The notes: generated by a model not told the origin, from the letters alone. A stretch of DNA of 64,000 nucleotides from Bacillus sp. (in: firmicutes) (GCA_011524525.1 WTKE01000087.1:1-64000), one strand, 5' to 3'; shown: positions 34,305 through 43,617, numbered from the stretch's first letter. Made by a program: numbers and translations.

Positions 34305-34308
34305 TTAT

Positions 34309-34336
34309 AAAGAAAAAACAGCAATCCTGAGATTGC
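34309..34336 (-). terminator. Terminator of the gpr-spoIIP-yqxA unit
   Basis: GCAATC-TCAG-GATTGC followed by TGTTTTTTCTTT on the minus strand, immediately after yqxA. Confidence 0.85.
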
Positions 34337-34343
34337 CGCGTTT

Positions 34344-34673
34344 CTAGCTATTTCTAATCAGATCAATCGCAATATCTGCTATACCCGTGACTATGTCTGC
34401 TAGTGTTTTGCCTAAGTCTGAGAAGAAGTTATAGGCTTCCATCTCTTCTAGCTGCTCTCTCTTTTTATTAATATCGTGACTATCTACATTATTTCCAAGT
34501 ACGGATACTTGGACATTTTCCTCTTGTTCACTTATCGTGAATGCACCTTTAAAATTTGGATCTTCAAACCCCCTCATGTTTACGATCCCATTGTTTGCAA
34601 TTTGCATTCCAAATAATACCGACACAAACATGAGAGACATTAGCAATATGCTTTTAAACATAAACATTTTCAT
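34344..34673 (-). CDS. yqxA: YqxA-like exported small protein
   Basis: The 109-residue protein starts with a signal-anchor like hydrophobic stretch (SILLMSLMFVSVLFGMQIA, residues about 8-26). A polar, charged middle follows, and a C-terminal amphipathic region (LGKTLADIVTGIADIAIDLIRN) ends it. It corresponds to B. subtilis yqxA by size and by its place between spoIIP and lepA. Function is unknown; cotranscription with spoIIP suggests a sporulation link. ATG 34673 follows AGGTGAT. Confidence 0.82.
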   Translation of the reverse strand: MKMFMFKSILLMSLMFVSVLFGMQIANNGIVNMRGFEDPNFKGAFTISEQEENVQVSVLGNNVDSHDINKKREQLEEMEAYNFFSDLGKTLADIVTGIADIAIDLIRNS

Positions 34674-34692
34674 AACTATCACCTAATTAACA

Positions 34693-35889
34693 TTATTGTT
34701 CCTCAGATGGAACGGTTACTGGGTAATTCACCTTTTCTGCATCCCAGAAAATCTCGCTAAAAACTTCGGCAAATGCATCGGCAGAAAGATTAAGCTCATC
34801 AAAGTTATTATCCACTCCACCAAACTCTACTAATAGAGCATTTCCAGATAGGTCCTGATTGAAACGACCATTTGTACTAGCTCCACTTTTTTGGATAATC
34901 CCTCTGCTTAAACCAGGATATTTCTCCTCGAGTTTATTGTGGATTTCCGTCGCTAACTTTAAATTCTTTTCGTAATTTGGGTGTTCTGCTCCTATTACAA
35001 AAGCTAATTTCGCGTATGATTTACCATTGATTACTTTCGTGGTATCTTCTTTTCTTCTTGAATCACGGTGAATATCAATCAAATACGATAAGTTAGAATT
35101 ACCAGCCATTGCTTCTTGCACAACAGCCCTAGAAGCGTCATACGATCGGCCATACGTCCAGCCATTGGAATTTAAACGATTGGTTATATCTGTTTTATCG
35201 ACTATTGTGCCAACCCCATAACCTTCTAACCTCTCTTGTAAGCGATCACCTATTTTGGTTACATTTATTTCTGAATGTTGCGCACTATTTGGATCTGTCA
35301 CTCCCTTTAAGTAAGGGAGATAGGATTCTCTTGTATGAGAGAAATAAATATAAGCAACCTTTTTATCACCTGTTGTTAAAGGTGGAGTTACTTTATTTGG
35401 TTCTTCTTTTGTAATATCGTCCGTGTTTTGCAAGCTTGCCTCATTTTCTGTGTTCAACGCTTCCTCTGGCGGAGCTGATTCAATTGGCATATTCGTATAA
35501 TTGGTTCCTTCACCAGCAACAAGAATTTTTCCATCAAATAAGGAAAACCCAGGAAGTTCTCTCCCTAATAAGCTCCGCGGATCATCAAGACTCACATTTG
35601 TAGAGGCTTTAAACAAGACACTCGACATACTCGGAACTTCGTCTCTTTCTACTAATCCACTCATAAAATAATGGTTTTCTCTAGCCATTAACTGATAGAG
35701 TACGTTTCCGCTCACATTCATTGTCGCTTTGTTCACACTCGATGACCTAAGCTGATATTGTGGGTTTAAAGAAGTTAATAGTCCGCTCACAGAAAAGAGT
35801 AGGAAGATCAACAACAAACACGATAAAATGAGCTTTAAAATGCTTGTCCCTTGAATAGTTACAACATAGGGCGTTTTTTGTAGTTTCAT
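34693..35889 (-). CDS. spoIIP: Stage II sporulation protein P
   Basis: SpoIIP is a peptidoglycan amidase/endopeptidase that, with SpoIID and SpoIIM, drives septal thinning and forespore engulfment. The 398 residues have an N-terminal membrane anchor (LKLILSCLLLIFLLFSVSG, about 18-36) and a variable linker. The C-terminal domain carries the zinc-binding motifs IYFSHTRESYLPYL (His at about 185) and YLIDIHRDSRRKE (about 263), and ends with LVEFGGVDNNFDE. ATG 35889 follows AGAGGTGG. Confidence 0.97.
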   Translation of the reverse strand: MKLQKTPYVVTIQGTSILKLILSCLLLIFLLFSVSGLLTSLNPQYQLRSSSVNKATMNVSGNVLYQLMARENHYFMSGLVERDEVPSMSSVLFKASTNVSLDDPRSLLGRELPGFSLFDGKILVAGEGTNYTNMPIESAPPEEALNTENEASLQNTDDITKEEPNKVTPPLTTGDKKVAYIYFSHTRESYLPYLKGVTDPNSAQHSEINVTKIGDRLQERLEGYGVGTIVDKTDITNRLNSNGWTYGRSYDASRAVVQEAMAGNSNLSYLIDIHRDSRRKEDTTKVINGKSYAKLAFVIGAEHPNYEKNLKLATEIHNKLEEKYPGLSRGIIQKSGASTNGRFNQDLSGNALLVEFGGVDNNFDELNLSADAFAEVFSEIFWDAEKVNYPVTVPSEEQ

Positions 35890-35965
35890 TATTCCACCTC
35901 TTAGCCTAGTCTAGTAAATGATATGTACTTACTAGAGAAGGTAGAACAATAAATTTGGACGCACT

Positions 35966-37093
35966 CTATCTTGTGTAGAAACCTGCATTATCTTGGTTTA
36001 CGGCATCATGCAAAGCAGCATTTAATCCATTTGCAATTAAATTGGACATGTCTTCAATAAAAACATCCACTTCTTTTGGTGTTACCATTAAGTTATGTCC
36101 AAGCGGAGATAATACTTCATGAATCAGTCTTCTTTTTTCTTCATCTTCTAAAGTACCAATCATTCCAAGAAAGGTATTTCGGTGATGTTCTTCAGGCATA
36201 TCTTCGTCAGTCAATTTCTTCTTCTCACCAAAAGTCATTCCTGCTGGAGCTAATGCCCTTGAAGGTCGGTTTCCTTCTTTTAGCTCCCGCCCAAAATGCT
36301 TTAAGATAAAATCAATCGTATCACTTGTAATGGAAACTGCATCGACCACCGTTGGTACTCCCACTGCGATCACCGGTATTCCTAATGTTTCTTCGCTAAG
36401 CTCCTTACGCTTATTTCCTACCCCAGATCCTGGATGTATTCCTGTATTAGATATCTGAACCGTAGAATTGACCCTCTCAATGGATCGCGAAGCTAACGCA
36501 TCAATAGCGATAACAAAGTCAGGTTTTGTTTTCTCAACCACTCCCAAAATAATGTCACTTGTTTCTATACCAGTTAAGCCCATCACACCAGGAGCTAACG
36601 CACTTACTGGACGATAACCTTCGTCCACGCTTTCAGGACTTAATTGGTATAAATGTCGTGTAACTAATAGATTTTCACACACCTGTGGACCAAGGGCATC
36701 AGGCGTAACATTCCAATTCCCTAATCCAACAACAAGGCAGGAGGCATCTTTATTTATTCCTAATCCACTTAAGAAATGGGAGAATTCTCTCGCAAACGTT
36801 TCTTCAACCTTTTTTTGTAAATCTGTGTCCTGTTGTCTAATTCCTTGAACTTCGATGGTTAAATACTTTCCTGCTTTTTTATTTAACTCTTTCTCGCCTT
36901 CCTTCGATACTTCTACTAGCGATAGCTTAATGCCGTTCTCTTCTTTTTCTTTAATAACCACACCATTTATATTTGAGAGATCTTTTTCATCTGTTACATT
37001 TTTCCCCCTGCTTGCAATCACCATCTCCCTTGCTTCTACTGCCAAATCGGTACGGATGGAATATTTACTTAAATCTATTGATTCTTTCATCAT
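35966..37093 (-). CDS. gpr: Spore germination protease GPR
   Basis: GPR degrades small acid-soluble spore proteins during germination. The 375 residues start with the propeptide and the SASP-like self-cleavage site ([11 protein letters not shown], about 11-21), which is removed to activate the zymogen in the forespore. The core contains [16 protein letters not shown] (about 122), [10 protein letters not shown] (about 195) and PGSGVGNKR. The length is normal. It is followed by spoIIP as in B. subtilis. ATGATG at 37093 has GAGAGGGG upstream. Confidence 0.97.
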   Translation of the reverse strand: MMKESIDLSKYSIRTDLAVEAREMVIASRGKNVTDEKDLSNINGVVIKEKEENGIKLSLVEVSKEGEKELNKKAGKYLTIEVQGIRQQDTDLQKKVEETFAREFSHFLSGLGINKDASCLVVGLGNWNVTPDALGPQVCENLLVTRHLYQLSPESVDEGYRPVSALAPGVMGLTGIETSDIILGVVEKTKPDFVIAIDALASRSIERVNSTVQISNTGIHPGSGVGNKRKELSEETLGIPVIAVGVPTVVDAVSITSDTIDFILKHFGRELKEGNRPSRALAPAGMTFGEKKKLTDEDMPEEHHRNTFLGMIGTLEDEEKRRLIHEVLSPLGHNLMVTPKEVDVFIEDMSNLIANGLNAALHDAVNQDNAGFYTR

Positions 37094-37134
37094 AAGCCCC
37101 TCTCTTTCGTCGAATTAGATAATAAACTAGCAAC

Positions 37135-37165
37135 TATTATTTCCTTTTCTAAGTGAAACCATTCA
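37135..37165 (-). promoter_or_regulatory. Possible forespore (sigma-G/F) promoter of gpr
   Basis: TGAATG (37160-37165) and AATAATA (37135-37141), 18 bases apart, resemble the forespore promoter pattern. The gene's known forespore expression makes this plausible, but the match is partial. Confidence 0.35.
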
Positions 37166-37205
37166 GATAGTGGGATATCGATGGATATAATTCCATTGAA
37201 AAGTA

Positions 37206-37234
37206 TTGCAATAGTAACCACCGAATGATAAAAT
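37206..37234 (+). promoter_or_regulatory. Sigma-A promoter of rpsT
   Basis: TTGCAA (37206-37211), a 17-base spacer and TAAAAT (37229-37234) on the plus strand, about 80 bases before the rpsT start codon. Confidence 0.7.
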
Positions 37235-37247
37235 GTGTTTTGTTCTT

Positions 37248-37292
37248 AATTTACGTAAATTATGAATGTGATAGTCGAGTATATAAACTCGA
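37248..37292 (+). promoter_or_regulatory. Structured rpsT leader
   Basis: The leader contains the perfect palindrome AATTTACGTAAATT (37248-37261) near its predicted 5' end. A hairpin TCGAGT-ATATAA-ACTCGA (37275-37292) ends about 10 bases before the AGGAGG ribosome site. No known leader family is recognised. Confidence 0.5.
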
Positions 37293-37314
37293 TGCTTTGT
37301 AGGAGGTGAAAAGA

Positions 37315-37581
37315 ATGCCAAATATTAAATCTGCAATCAAGCGCGTGAAAACAAGCGAAGAGCGTAATGCACGTAACACGATGGTGAAATCTGCAACACG
37401 TACGGCTGTTAAGAAAGTAGAAGCAGCTATCGTAAACGGTGACGCTACTACTGCACAAGAGAGCTATGCTCTTGCTGCAAGTAAACTTGACAAAGCTGCA
37501 GCGAAAGGTCTTATCCATAAGAATGCTGCTGCTCGCAAAAAGTCTCGTTTAATGAAGAAATTAAACTCATTAAACTCTTAA
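37315..37581 (+). CDS. rpsT: 30S ribosomal protein S20
   Basis: S20 is a primary 16S-binding protein of the 30S body. The 88-residue basic protein starts [20 protein letters not shown] and ends with [18 protein letters not shown], full family length. ATG 37315 follows a perfect AGGAGGTG; the in-frame GTG at 37306 lies within that site. It is a single-gene plus-strand unit between gpr and holA, with its own promoter and terminator. Confidence 0.98.
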   Translation: MPNIKSAIKRVKTSEERNARNTMVKSATRTAVKKVEAAIVNGDATTAQESYALAASKLDKAAAKGLIHKNAAARKKSRLMKKLNSLNS

Positions 37582-37601
37582 TTTTTTGCTATATCATAGA
37601 T

Positions 37602-37637
37602 AAAAAGCTAGATCCTTATTCGGATCTAGCTTTTTTT
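37602..37637. terminator. Bidirectional terminator between rpsT and holA
   Basis: AAAAAGCTAGATCC and GGATCTAGCTTTTT form a 14-bp stem with a 6-base loop. A-rich and T-rich ends suit both converging genes. Confidence 0.92.
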
Positions 37638-37640
37638 GAT

Positions 37641-38663
37641 TTATGAACCAGAATGTAAATGAAATAAGAACATTTCGATAAGTAGCTCCTTGTTCATACC
37701 ACCTGTCTTCGCTTGATAATCTGCGTCTGCTAACATTTTCATTATTTTCGTCAGCTCTTCATCACTAAATTGCATCGCTTGTCCTGCAGCTAGTTTTACA
37801 CGAAATGGATGTACTTTTAGATACCCTCCCATTTGCTGTTGACCGTATCCACGTCTCGCTAGTTCTTTTACCTGGTAAATTAAACGGAACTGACCTGCAA
37901 TAATTGCTAAGATTTTTAGCGGTTCTTCATTTTGCCTTAACAAATCATAATAAATACGTAAAGCCTCGTCTACTTTTCGATGCACAACTTTATCAACAAG
38001 TGTAAAAATATTTTGTTCAAGTGAACGTGACACGAGCTTCTCTACTGTCTCAGCATCAATTTGTTTTGTCTCATTGCAGTATAAGCTAAGCTTGTCTACC
38101 TCTGAGGTTAATAAAAATAGATTGGTCCCTGCTAATGCAAGCATTCGCTCTACTGCCTCATCACCTATGCTTGTTCCATTTATCTTAGCTCTTTGGACAA
38201 TCCAATTCTTTAGTTCGTGTTCCCCAAGTTTCTTTGCTTCTGCCACTACAGCTGTTCTCTTTAATTCCTTTGTTAGCTTTTTTCGTTCGTCCAGCTTTTC
38301 ATATGGCGCTACCATCACAACAATCGAATAAGGGGACGGTTCCTTCATGTATTGTTCTAGTCTTCCTAGCTGATGTTCAACTTTGTCCTTCGTTTTTTCA
38401 GCAGTTAAGAAACCTGGGTTATTTAAGAATATCAGCCTTTTATCCCCTAAGAATGGGATTGTTTCGGCATCTTCTAATGCCACTTCAATCGGTATTTCTT
38501 CTAAATCATAGGTGGATAGATTAAAATCACTTTCATCTTCGCCCAAAACATTTTGTATAAAAAGCTGCTTTGTTTCATTTATTAGAAACGATTCAGTTCC
38601 ATACAAAACGTAAATAGGAGAAAATTCTTTCCTCTTAATTTGCTTCCATAAATCAAAAATCAC
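37641..38663 (-). CDS. holA: DNA polymerase III delta subunit
   Basis: HolA (YqeN) is the clamp-loader subunit that opens the beta sliding clamp. The 340 residues show FSPIYVLYGTESFLINETKQLF near the N-terminus and the AAA-like core (RLIFLNNPGFLTAEK, about 78). The collar domain includes KILAIIAGQFRLIYQVKEL (about 250). GTG 38663 is the start, with GGAG 9 bases upstream. It reads alone behind its own promoter, opposite to rpsT and yqzM. Confidence 0.94.
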   Translation of the reverse strand: MIFDLWKQIKRKEFSPIYVLYGTESFLINETKQLFIQNVLGEDESDFNLSTYDLEEIPIEVALEDAETIPFLGDKRLIFLNNPGFLTAEKTKDKVEHQLGRLEQYMKEPSPYSIVVMVAPYEKLDERKKLTKELKRTAVVAEAKKLGEHELKNWIVQRAKINGTSIGDEAVERMLALAGTNLFLLTSEVDKLSLYCNETKQIDAETVEKLVSRSLEQNIFTLVDKVVHRKVDEALRIYYDLLRQNEEPLKILAIIAGQFRLIYQVKELARRGYGQQQMGGYLKVHPFRVKLAAGQAMQFSDEELTKIMKMLADADYQAKTGGMNKELLIEMFLFHLHSGS

Positions 38664-38701
38664 TTTTCCTCGCTCCGTTCAGGAAAATAGGTTACTTATT
38701 T

Positions 38702-38730
38702 ATCCTAATGAAGGATCAAGGATTTGACAA
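38702..38730 (-). promoter_or_regulatory. Sigma-A promoter of holA
   Basis: TTGTCA (38725-38730), a 17-base spacer and TAGGAT (38702-38707) on the minus strand, about 40 bases before holA. Confidence 0.6.
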
Positions 38731-38740
38731 GCATTTTAAA

Positions 38741-38820
38741 GGGAATTGATCAATCTCCTGACCAATTCCCATCTATAAAAACGCTGAAAAAAGAGGCCTA
38801 GGATACTCCTTTTTACAGCG
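38741..38820 (-). terminator. Two tandem hairpins upstream of the holA promoter
   Basis: Read on the minus strand, CGCTG...CAGCG (38782-38820, with an inner A/T stem) is followed by TTTTTAT, terminator-like. A second hairpin, GGGAATTGGTCA-GGAGAT-TGATCAATTCCC (38741-38770; 12 bp, one G-U), then leads into TTTAAAAT. No gene on the minus strand ends here; comEC already has its own terminator. The rest of the roughly 300-base gap 38664-38964 holds only the holA promoter and the yqzM ribosome site. Confidence 0.6.
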
Positions 38821-38964
38821 ATAACCCCCGTTGTATACATTATTGTTACCGTACATCTAAAAAGTATTTGTGACAATGACTGACAGGCAAGGAAAAGATA
38901 CAAGAGGAGCGGTAGATTTTTTTTATGAAATCGCTTATACTAAGATTGATTAGGAGGGGTAGTT

Positions 38965-39099
38965 GTGAACGAATTTGAGAAAAATGTGCAAAGTAAACGT
39001 AATGACGCTGTTGATTCTGGTGTAGGGTTCATCGTTTCCTTCGGTTTTTTTGCAACTTTATTTATCATTGCAACTGTCATTAAACTCGTAGGAGCATAA
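38965..39099 (+). CDS. yqzM: YqzM family small membrane protein
   Basis: This 44-residue protein starts at GTG 38965 behind TAGGAGGGG. Its sequence (NEFEKNVQSKRNDAVDSGVG, then one membrane helix VSFGFFATLFIIATVIKLV) is almost the same as B. subtilis YqzM as I remember it. Function is unknown. It stands between holA and comEC on the opposite strand, as in B. subtilis. Confidence 0.95.
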   Translation: MNEFEKNVQSKRNDAVDSGVGFIVSFGFFATLFIIATVIKLVGA

Positions 39100-39122
39100 A
39101 GTTCTGCTACATAAAACATAAG

Positions 39123-39148
39123 GAGACTGCTACTGCAGTCTCTTTTTT
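39123..39148. terminator. Terminator between yqzM and comEC
   Basis: GAGACTGC-TACT-GCAGTCTC followed by six T residues on the plus strand. It overlaps the comEC stop region. Confidence 0.88.
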
Positions 39149-41465
39149 ATTGGTTTGTTACATCATATGGGATATGTTTAGAAAAGGTTCCAATCCCATT
39201 CTGAAAAGTGTAACTAATTGCTCCATCAGTATCAGTACGGAAAATTTTTATTTTTCTTTCCTTTAACCGATCCAACACTTCTTGATGCGGATGCCCAAAT
39301 CGGTTGGTCTTCCCAACAGATATCACCGCGACCTTTGGCTGATATGCCTGAAGGAGAGTAGCAGAGGTAGAGCTCTTGCTGCCATGATGGCCTATTTTTA
39401 AAACATCCACCGGTAAGGTGGGATACTCTCTCAATAGCCTTTCTTCTCCTTGTTCCCCTAAATCTCCTGTAAACAACCAGAATAACCCTCCTAATTTCAC
39501 ATGAATAACCACTGAATTATCATTTCTATCCTCTTGTTCAATAATTGGACTAACGATTTTAAAGGACGATCCATTTTCATTCCAACTCATTCCGTTCTTC
39601 ACAAATATAACTTTCGTTTTCTTTTCTTTAGCTAGATTAATGATCTCATTTTCCAAGTTGGAACGATTCGAAACATCAGGAAGGATTAATTCTTTCACTC
39701 TTATTGTTTCGAGAACAGACCTTGCTCCTCCTATATGATCCATATCTCCATGCGTTAAAATTAACTTATCAATTGTACTTACCCCTTTTCCTTTTAAAAA
39801 AGGGACGAGAATATCATTTCCAACTTCAAAAGGATTTCTTGGCTCTTCCCATTCCTCCTCATAAAAAGACATAGTTCCTCCTGTATCAATCACATACGTT
39901 TTTTTATGAAAACCGTTTTGAATAACGATACTATCTCCTTGCCCAACATCAACAAACGTGATTTGCCCTGAGAAAGAATAATGTGACAAGCAGTAAGAGA
40001 AAGTGAAGGTAAAAACAAAAGGAAGGATTGAAATCAGTTGGCTTTTCCTTGTCTTACCGGTCTCCCATTTATAGAGTAAATAGACAATTGAGCATATAAG
40101 GACAAGTATTAACCAAACGTAAGGCCGGCCAATTGTGACTGTTTGGTATGGAAAAGAAGCTAGCCATACGGTTAAACGGTTCATTAAGGTAATGACAAAA
40201 TCCACTGGTTTTATCATAAATGAGATAGGTTCCCCAAAAATGAATAACAGAAAAAACAGAGTGATAAAAACAGGATTTATGATTATTGAAAATAATGGAA
40301 TATAAACGAGGTTTGCTAACAAGGACAACATAGAAAATTCATAAAAATGATAGAGGACGATAGGGAGAGAACTTAACTGAGAAATAAATGATGCTTTTAT
40401 TAAGAGGAATTTAGAAGGCTTTAATAATCCTTTGGTCGAAAGAAGTAATGTGAAGGTCACACTAAAGGACAGCTGAAACCCAACATCAAATAGGAGATAA
40501 GGTGAAAGATATGCATAAACCATGAATACGATGCTGCAAATATCTAGACTGGTCAATGTTGACTGTAATACAAGCCGAAGGAACAAAAAGAGAAACATCA
40601 TCATCGCTGCTCGTAACACAGGAGGAGAGGCTCCTGACAGATAAGTAAAGATTGGAAGGTAGAGTAGAAGGACGACAATCATTCGTTCTCTTGTCACTCC
40701 TAAACGCACACCAATATAATGAATGATGCTTACGTAAAGAGCAACATTTGCTCCAGAAATAGCTAATAAATGGATGATTCCTAGCTTTTGATACGCTTTC
40801 TCTAAGGATGGATCGAGTATCTGTCTCTCTCCAAACAGCAGTGCACTGCCTAAGGAAGCGACGGATTCGGGAAAATAAGATTCCAATAATGCGAGTGCCC
40901 TTTGCCTTTGCTTTTTTACAAGAAGAATAGGTCCATCATGTTCGTTACAATCCCCCCATTGATCAACAACTAACTGCCAATGAATTTGTTGATGATTTAA
41001 GTAAGATTGGTAATCAAAGGCATTTGGATTTGTTTGTCCATTCACTGTTTTTAAGCTACCTTTTAACTGACATGAATATCCAAGTAGTCTTTCCTCATTA
41101 AAACTGGACTTTTCCTTTTCGGACTTCATTCGGTATTTAATTAATAACTTTTCTCCGGTTATATCCTTTCCATAACCACTTAGTAGACTCCCATTAAGCG
41201 TTACTTCATCTTGAAACGAAACAGCAAACTGAGTCTCACTCCCTTGAAAAATAGATTCATTATTGTTTATATCAATCCTTGCCTTCGTATAGAAAACAAG
41301 GACAATCAACAAAATAATAAAAACATTTCTTTTTGAGAACCGCTTATAATACAAAAATAAGATCAAAAATAAAAAGAGTGAGACCTTGACAACAATTTGG
41401 GTCTGAAAAGCAATAACCAGAGCAAGTAAAGAAGCGATTGCAAAATAGATCCAACTTCCTTGCAA
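39147..41465 (-). CDS. comEC: DNA uptake channel protein ComEC
   Basis: ComEC forms the inner-membrane channel for transforming DNA. The 772 residues show N-terminal membrane helices, an OB-like extracytoplasmic region (about 85-170) and the Competence domain (LLFGERQILDPSLEKAYQKL, LLAISGANVALYVSIIHY, SGASPPVLRAAMMMFL). The C-terminal metallo-beta-lactamase-like domain has VDVGQGDSIVIQ, LTHGDMDHIGGA and KIGHHGSKSST. The length matches B. subtilis (about 776). TTG 41465 follows GGGGGTGAT. Last gene of comE. Confidence 0.97.
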   Translation of the reverse strand: MQGSWIYFAIASLLALVIAFQTQIVVKVSLFLFLILFLYYKRFSKRNVFIILLIVLVFYTKARIDINNNESIFQGSETQFAVSFQDEVTLNGSLLSGYGKDITGEKLLIKYRMKSEKEKSSFNEERLLGYSCQLKGSLKTVNGQTNPNAFDYQSYLNHQQIHWQLVVDQWGDCNEHDGPILLVKKQRQRALALLESYFPESVASLGSALLFGERQILDPSLEKAYQKLGIIHLLAISGANVALYVSIIHYIGVRLGVTRERMIVVLLLYLPIFTYLSGASPPVLRAAMMMFLFLFLRLVLQSTLTSLDICSIVFMVYAYLSPYLLFDVGFQLSFSVTFTLLLSTKGLLKPSKFLLIKASFISQLSSLPIVLYHFYEFSMLSLLANLVYIPLFSIIINPVFITLFFLLFIFGEPISFMIKPVDFVITLMNRLTVWLASFPYQTVTIGRPYVWLILVLICSIVYLLYKWETGKTRKSQLISILPFVFTFTFSYCLSHYSFSGQITFVDVGQGDSIVIQNGFHKKTYVIDTGGTMSFYEEEWEEPRNPFEVGNDILVPFLKGKGVSTIDKLILTHGDMDHIGGARSVLETIRVKELILPDVSNRSNLENEIINLAKEKKTKVIFVKNGMSWNENGSSFKIVSPIIEQEDRNDNSVVIHVKLGGLFWLFTGDLGEQGEERLLREYPTLPVDVLKIGHHGSKSSTSATLLQAYQPKVAVISVGKTNRFGHPHQEVLDRLKERKIKIFRTDTDGAISYTFQNGIGTFSKHIPYDVTNQ

Positions 41466-41501
41466 GATATCACCCCCGGATCAAATTTGAATCAAGGTAT
41501 A

Positions 41502-41999
41502 TTATTCTTGAAAATTCCAACTTAAACGTCCTGAGCTATCGTTTTTATTATTAAGCTCATTTTCAATATCCATTTCCAGCTTTATCGCTTCCACATTGCT
41601 TATGCGAAGAAGATGATAGCAATATTCATGATTTTTATAATCATGCGTATAATAAATTTTTGTAATACCCGCTTGTAATATCTTTTTCATACAATGAATA
41701 CAAGGAAAATGAGTCACATAAATTTGACTTCCCTTTGTGGAAACTCCTTCAAGTGCACACTGAAGGATCGCATTTTCTTCGGCATGTAAACAGCGAAGAC
41801 AGTGATTATCAACGACGTAACAACCCGCATCAAGGCAGTGATCATCTCCACTAATTCCCCCATTATAACCAGTTGAAATGATTCGATTATTCTTCACTAA
41901 AACCGAACCTACATTCAGTCGATTACATGTGCTTCTCATGCTTATCAGATGCGCATTTAGCATAAAGTATTGATCCCAAGTTAAACGTTGGTTGCTCAT
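41502..41999 (-). CDS. comEB: dCMP deaminase family protein ComEB
   Basis: ComEB belongs to the zinc-dependent deoxycytidylate deaminase family; it is in the comE operon but is not needed for transformation in B. subtilis. The 165 residues contain TWDQYFMLNAHLISMRSTCN at the start, LHAEENAIL (catalytic His/Glu, about 74) and THFPCIHCMKKILQAGI (Zn Cys pair). ATG 41999 follows GGAG; an in-frame GTG nine bases earlier overlaps the ribosome site. Confidence 0.95.
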   Translation of the reverse strand: MSNQRLTWDQYFMLNAHLISMRSTCNRLNVGSVLVKNNRIISTGYNGGISGDDHCLDAGCYVVDNHCLRCLHAEENAILQCALEGVSTKGSQIYVTHFPCIHCMKKILQAGITKIYYTHDYKNHEYCYHLLRISNVEAIKLEMDIENELNNKNDSSGRLSWNFQE

Positions 42000-42065
42000 A
42001 TTCCCCACTCCACATTTCTCATTTTCTACTAGTCTAAGGGAAATTGTCGATTTTAGTCAATGCTG

Positions 42066-42692
42066 TTATTTTACAGTGATCAAATCCTGCAGCTTTTCAA
42101 ATGTCTTATCACCAATCCCAGTAACAAGCTTCAAATCATCAATCGTTTGAAAAAATCCGCTATCTTCACGATAGGCTATAATCGCTTCCGCTTTAGACGG
42201 TCCAATCCCAGGGAGATTTTGCAATTCATCAGATGTTGCTTTATTAATATTGATTTTGTCATCTCCTTGACTAGTAGAACTAGAACTAGAACCGGCAGAT
42301 ACAATCATATTTCCCCCTTCTTCTCCTATTAAAGGAATATACAAGACCATTTCATCTGTTAATCTCCCAGCAAAGTTAATTTTTGTCTCGTCCGCTCCTT
42401 CCTTTAATCCTCCAGCCTTTTCAATAACATCGATTACTCTTTCATCCAGCATCACTTCGTACACACCAGGATTCTCTACTGCTCCTTTTACATCTACTAA
42501 GTTATTTACATCAGGTTCCGGAACAAGTTCTGCTTCGGAAACTTCCGGAGCTTTTTCTTCCTCACTTGGAATCGTCCATTCATTTTCCTCCTCTTTGTCA
42601 TTTACAAGACTGCGAGCATAAATTAGCATTACAATGGCGATCACACAAGATACAACAATAAACCATTTATACTTCTTTACAGAGTCAATCAT
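42066..42692 (-). CDS. comEA: Competence DNA receptor ComEA
   Basis: ComEA binds incoming double-stranded DNA at the membrane. The 208 residues have an N-terminal anchor (WFIVVSCVIAIVMLIYA, about 9-25), an acidic linker and a SLBB-like part (VDVKGAVENPGVYEV-like, about 66-80). The C-terminal helix-hairpin-helix pair is KININKATSDELQNLPGIGP with KAEAIIAYRE and VTGIGDKTFEKL. The ribosome site is AAAGGAG. It is the first gene of comE and divergent from comER. Confidence 0.96.
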   Translation of the reverse strand: MIDSVKKYKWFIVVSCVIAIVMLIYARSLVNDKEEENEWTIPSEEEKAPEVSEAELVPEPDVNNLVDVKGAVENPGVYEVMLDERVIDVIEKAGGLKEGADETKINFAGRLTDEMVLYIPLIGEEGGNMIVSAGSSSSSTSQGDDKININKATSDELQNLPGIGPSKAEAIIAYREDSGFFQTIDDLKLVTGIGDKTFEKLQDLITVK

Positions 42693-42777
42693 CTTGTTAC
42701 TCCTTTCTTGGCATATTCACAAATTTTATTACATACTTTTATATGAGAATGCTTGCTTTGTGAAGGAGGGAAGTACA

Positions 42778-43617
42778 TTGAAAATCGGAGTGATTGGTAC
42801 AGGAAATATGGGGAGAATATTAATTGAGGCACTTATTGATGGAAAAGCCATTTCCCCTTCTTTTATGAATGTGACAAATCGAACGCTTAGTAAAGCAATG
42901 AATATAAAAGCAGTGTATAATGACATCGCCGTACTTTCTGATGCAAAAAGTGTAGCAAGGGTATCAGATATCCTGTTCTTATGCATAAAACCAAAAGACA
43001 TCCAAAAGGTATTAATGGAAATTAAACCCTTTTTACTACCAGAGAAATGTGTTGTTTCCATCACGAGTCCTATCAGTGTTAATCAAATTGAATCTGTAGT
43101 CGATTGTTCGGTGGCGAGGGCTATACCAAGTATTACCAATAGAGCGCTAGCAGGTGTATCTCTACTAACATTTGGTGAGAGCTGTACGAGGGAATGGAAG
43201 GATAAGCTACTTCAACTGTTTGAAGCCATTTCCACACCGGTCTCCATTAACGAAGATATTACAAGAGTAGGCTCAGATATCGTTAGTTGTGGACCAGCAT
43301 TTTTCAGTTACTTAACACAAAGATTCATTGACGCAGCAGTAGCAGAAACAAAAATAGATGAAGCAACTGCAACGACACTTGCTAGTGAAATGTTAATAGG
43401 GCTTGGGGAATTGCTTCGAAAAGGATTTTACACACTTCCAACCCTACAGCAAAAGGTTTGCGTTAAGGGCGGAGTCACATGGGAAGGAATTAAAGTGTTG
43501 GATCGAGAGCTTGGAGATGTGTTTGAGCACTTATTTCAAGCAACTCATACAAAGTTTGAAGAAGATTTAATTGAATCACAAAAACAGTTTCCTCTAAATA
43601 ATTCTCTAAAGAAATAA
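42778..43617 (+). CDS. comER: ComER, pyrroline-5-carboxylate reductase-like protein
   Basis: ComER lies opposite comEA and belongs to the ProC-like (F420/NADP-binding) family; it is not required for competence and has been linked to sporulation or biofilm control. The 279 residues start KIGVIGTGNMGRILIEALI (Rossmann fold). SCGPAFFSYLTQRFIDAA (about 160) and VKGGVTWEG (about 230) follow. TTG 42778 follows GAAGGAGGG at 7 bases; the longer plus-strand frame runs through the divergent promoter region. Confidence 0.93.
   Translation: MKIGVIGTGNMGRILIEALIDGKAISPSFMNVTNRTLSKAMNIKAVYNDIAVLSDAKSVARVSDILFLCIKPKDIQKVLMEIKPFLLPEKCVVSITSPISVNQIESVVDCSVARAIPSITNRALAGVSLLTFGESCTREWKDKLLQLFEAISTPVSINEDITRVGSDIVSCGPAFFSYLTQRFIDAAVAETKIDEATATTLASEMLIGLGELLRKGFYTLPTLQQKVCVKGGVTWEGIKVLDRELGDVFEHLFQATHTKFEEDLIESQKQFPLNNSLKK

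Noticed and set aside
42693-42777. ComK boxes upstream of comEA
   Set aside because: A/T-rich sequence is present, but I could not find two properly spaced AAAA-N5-TTTT boxes. Control by ComK remains possible but is not shown.
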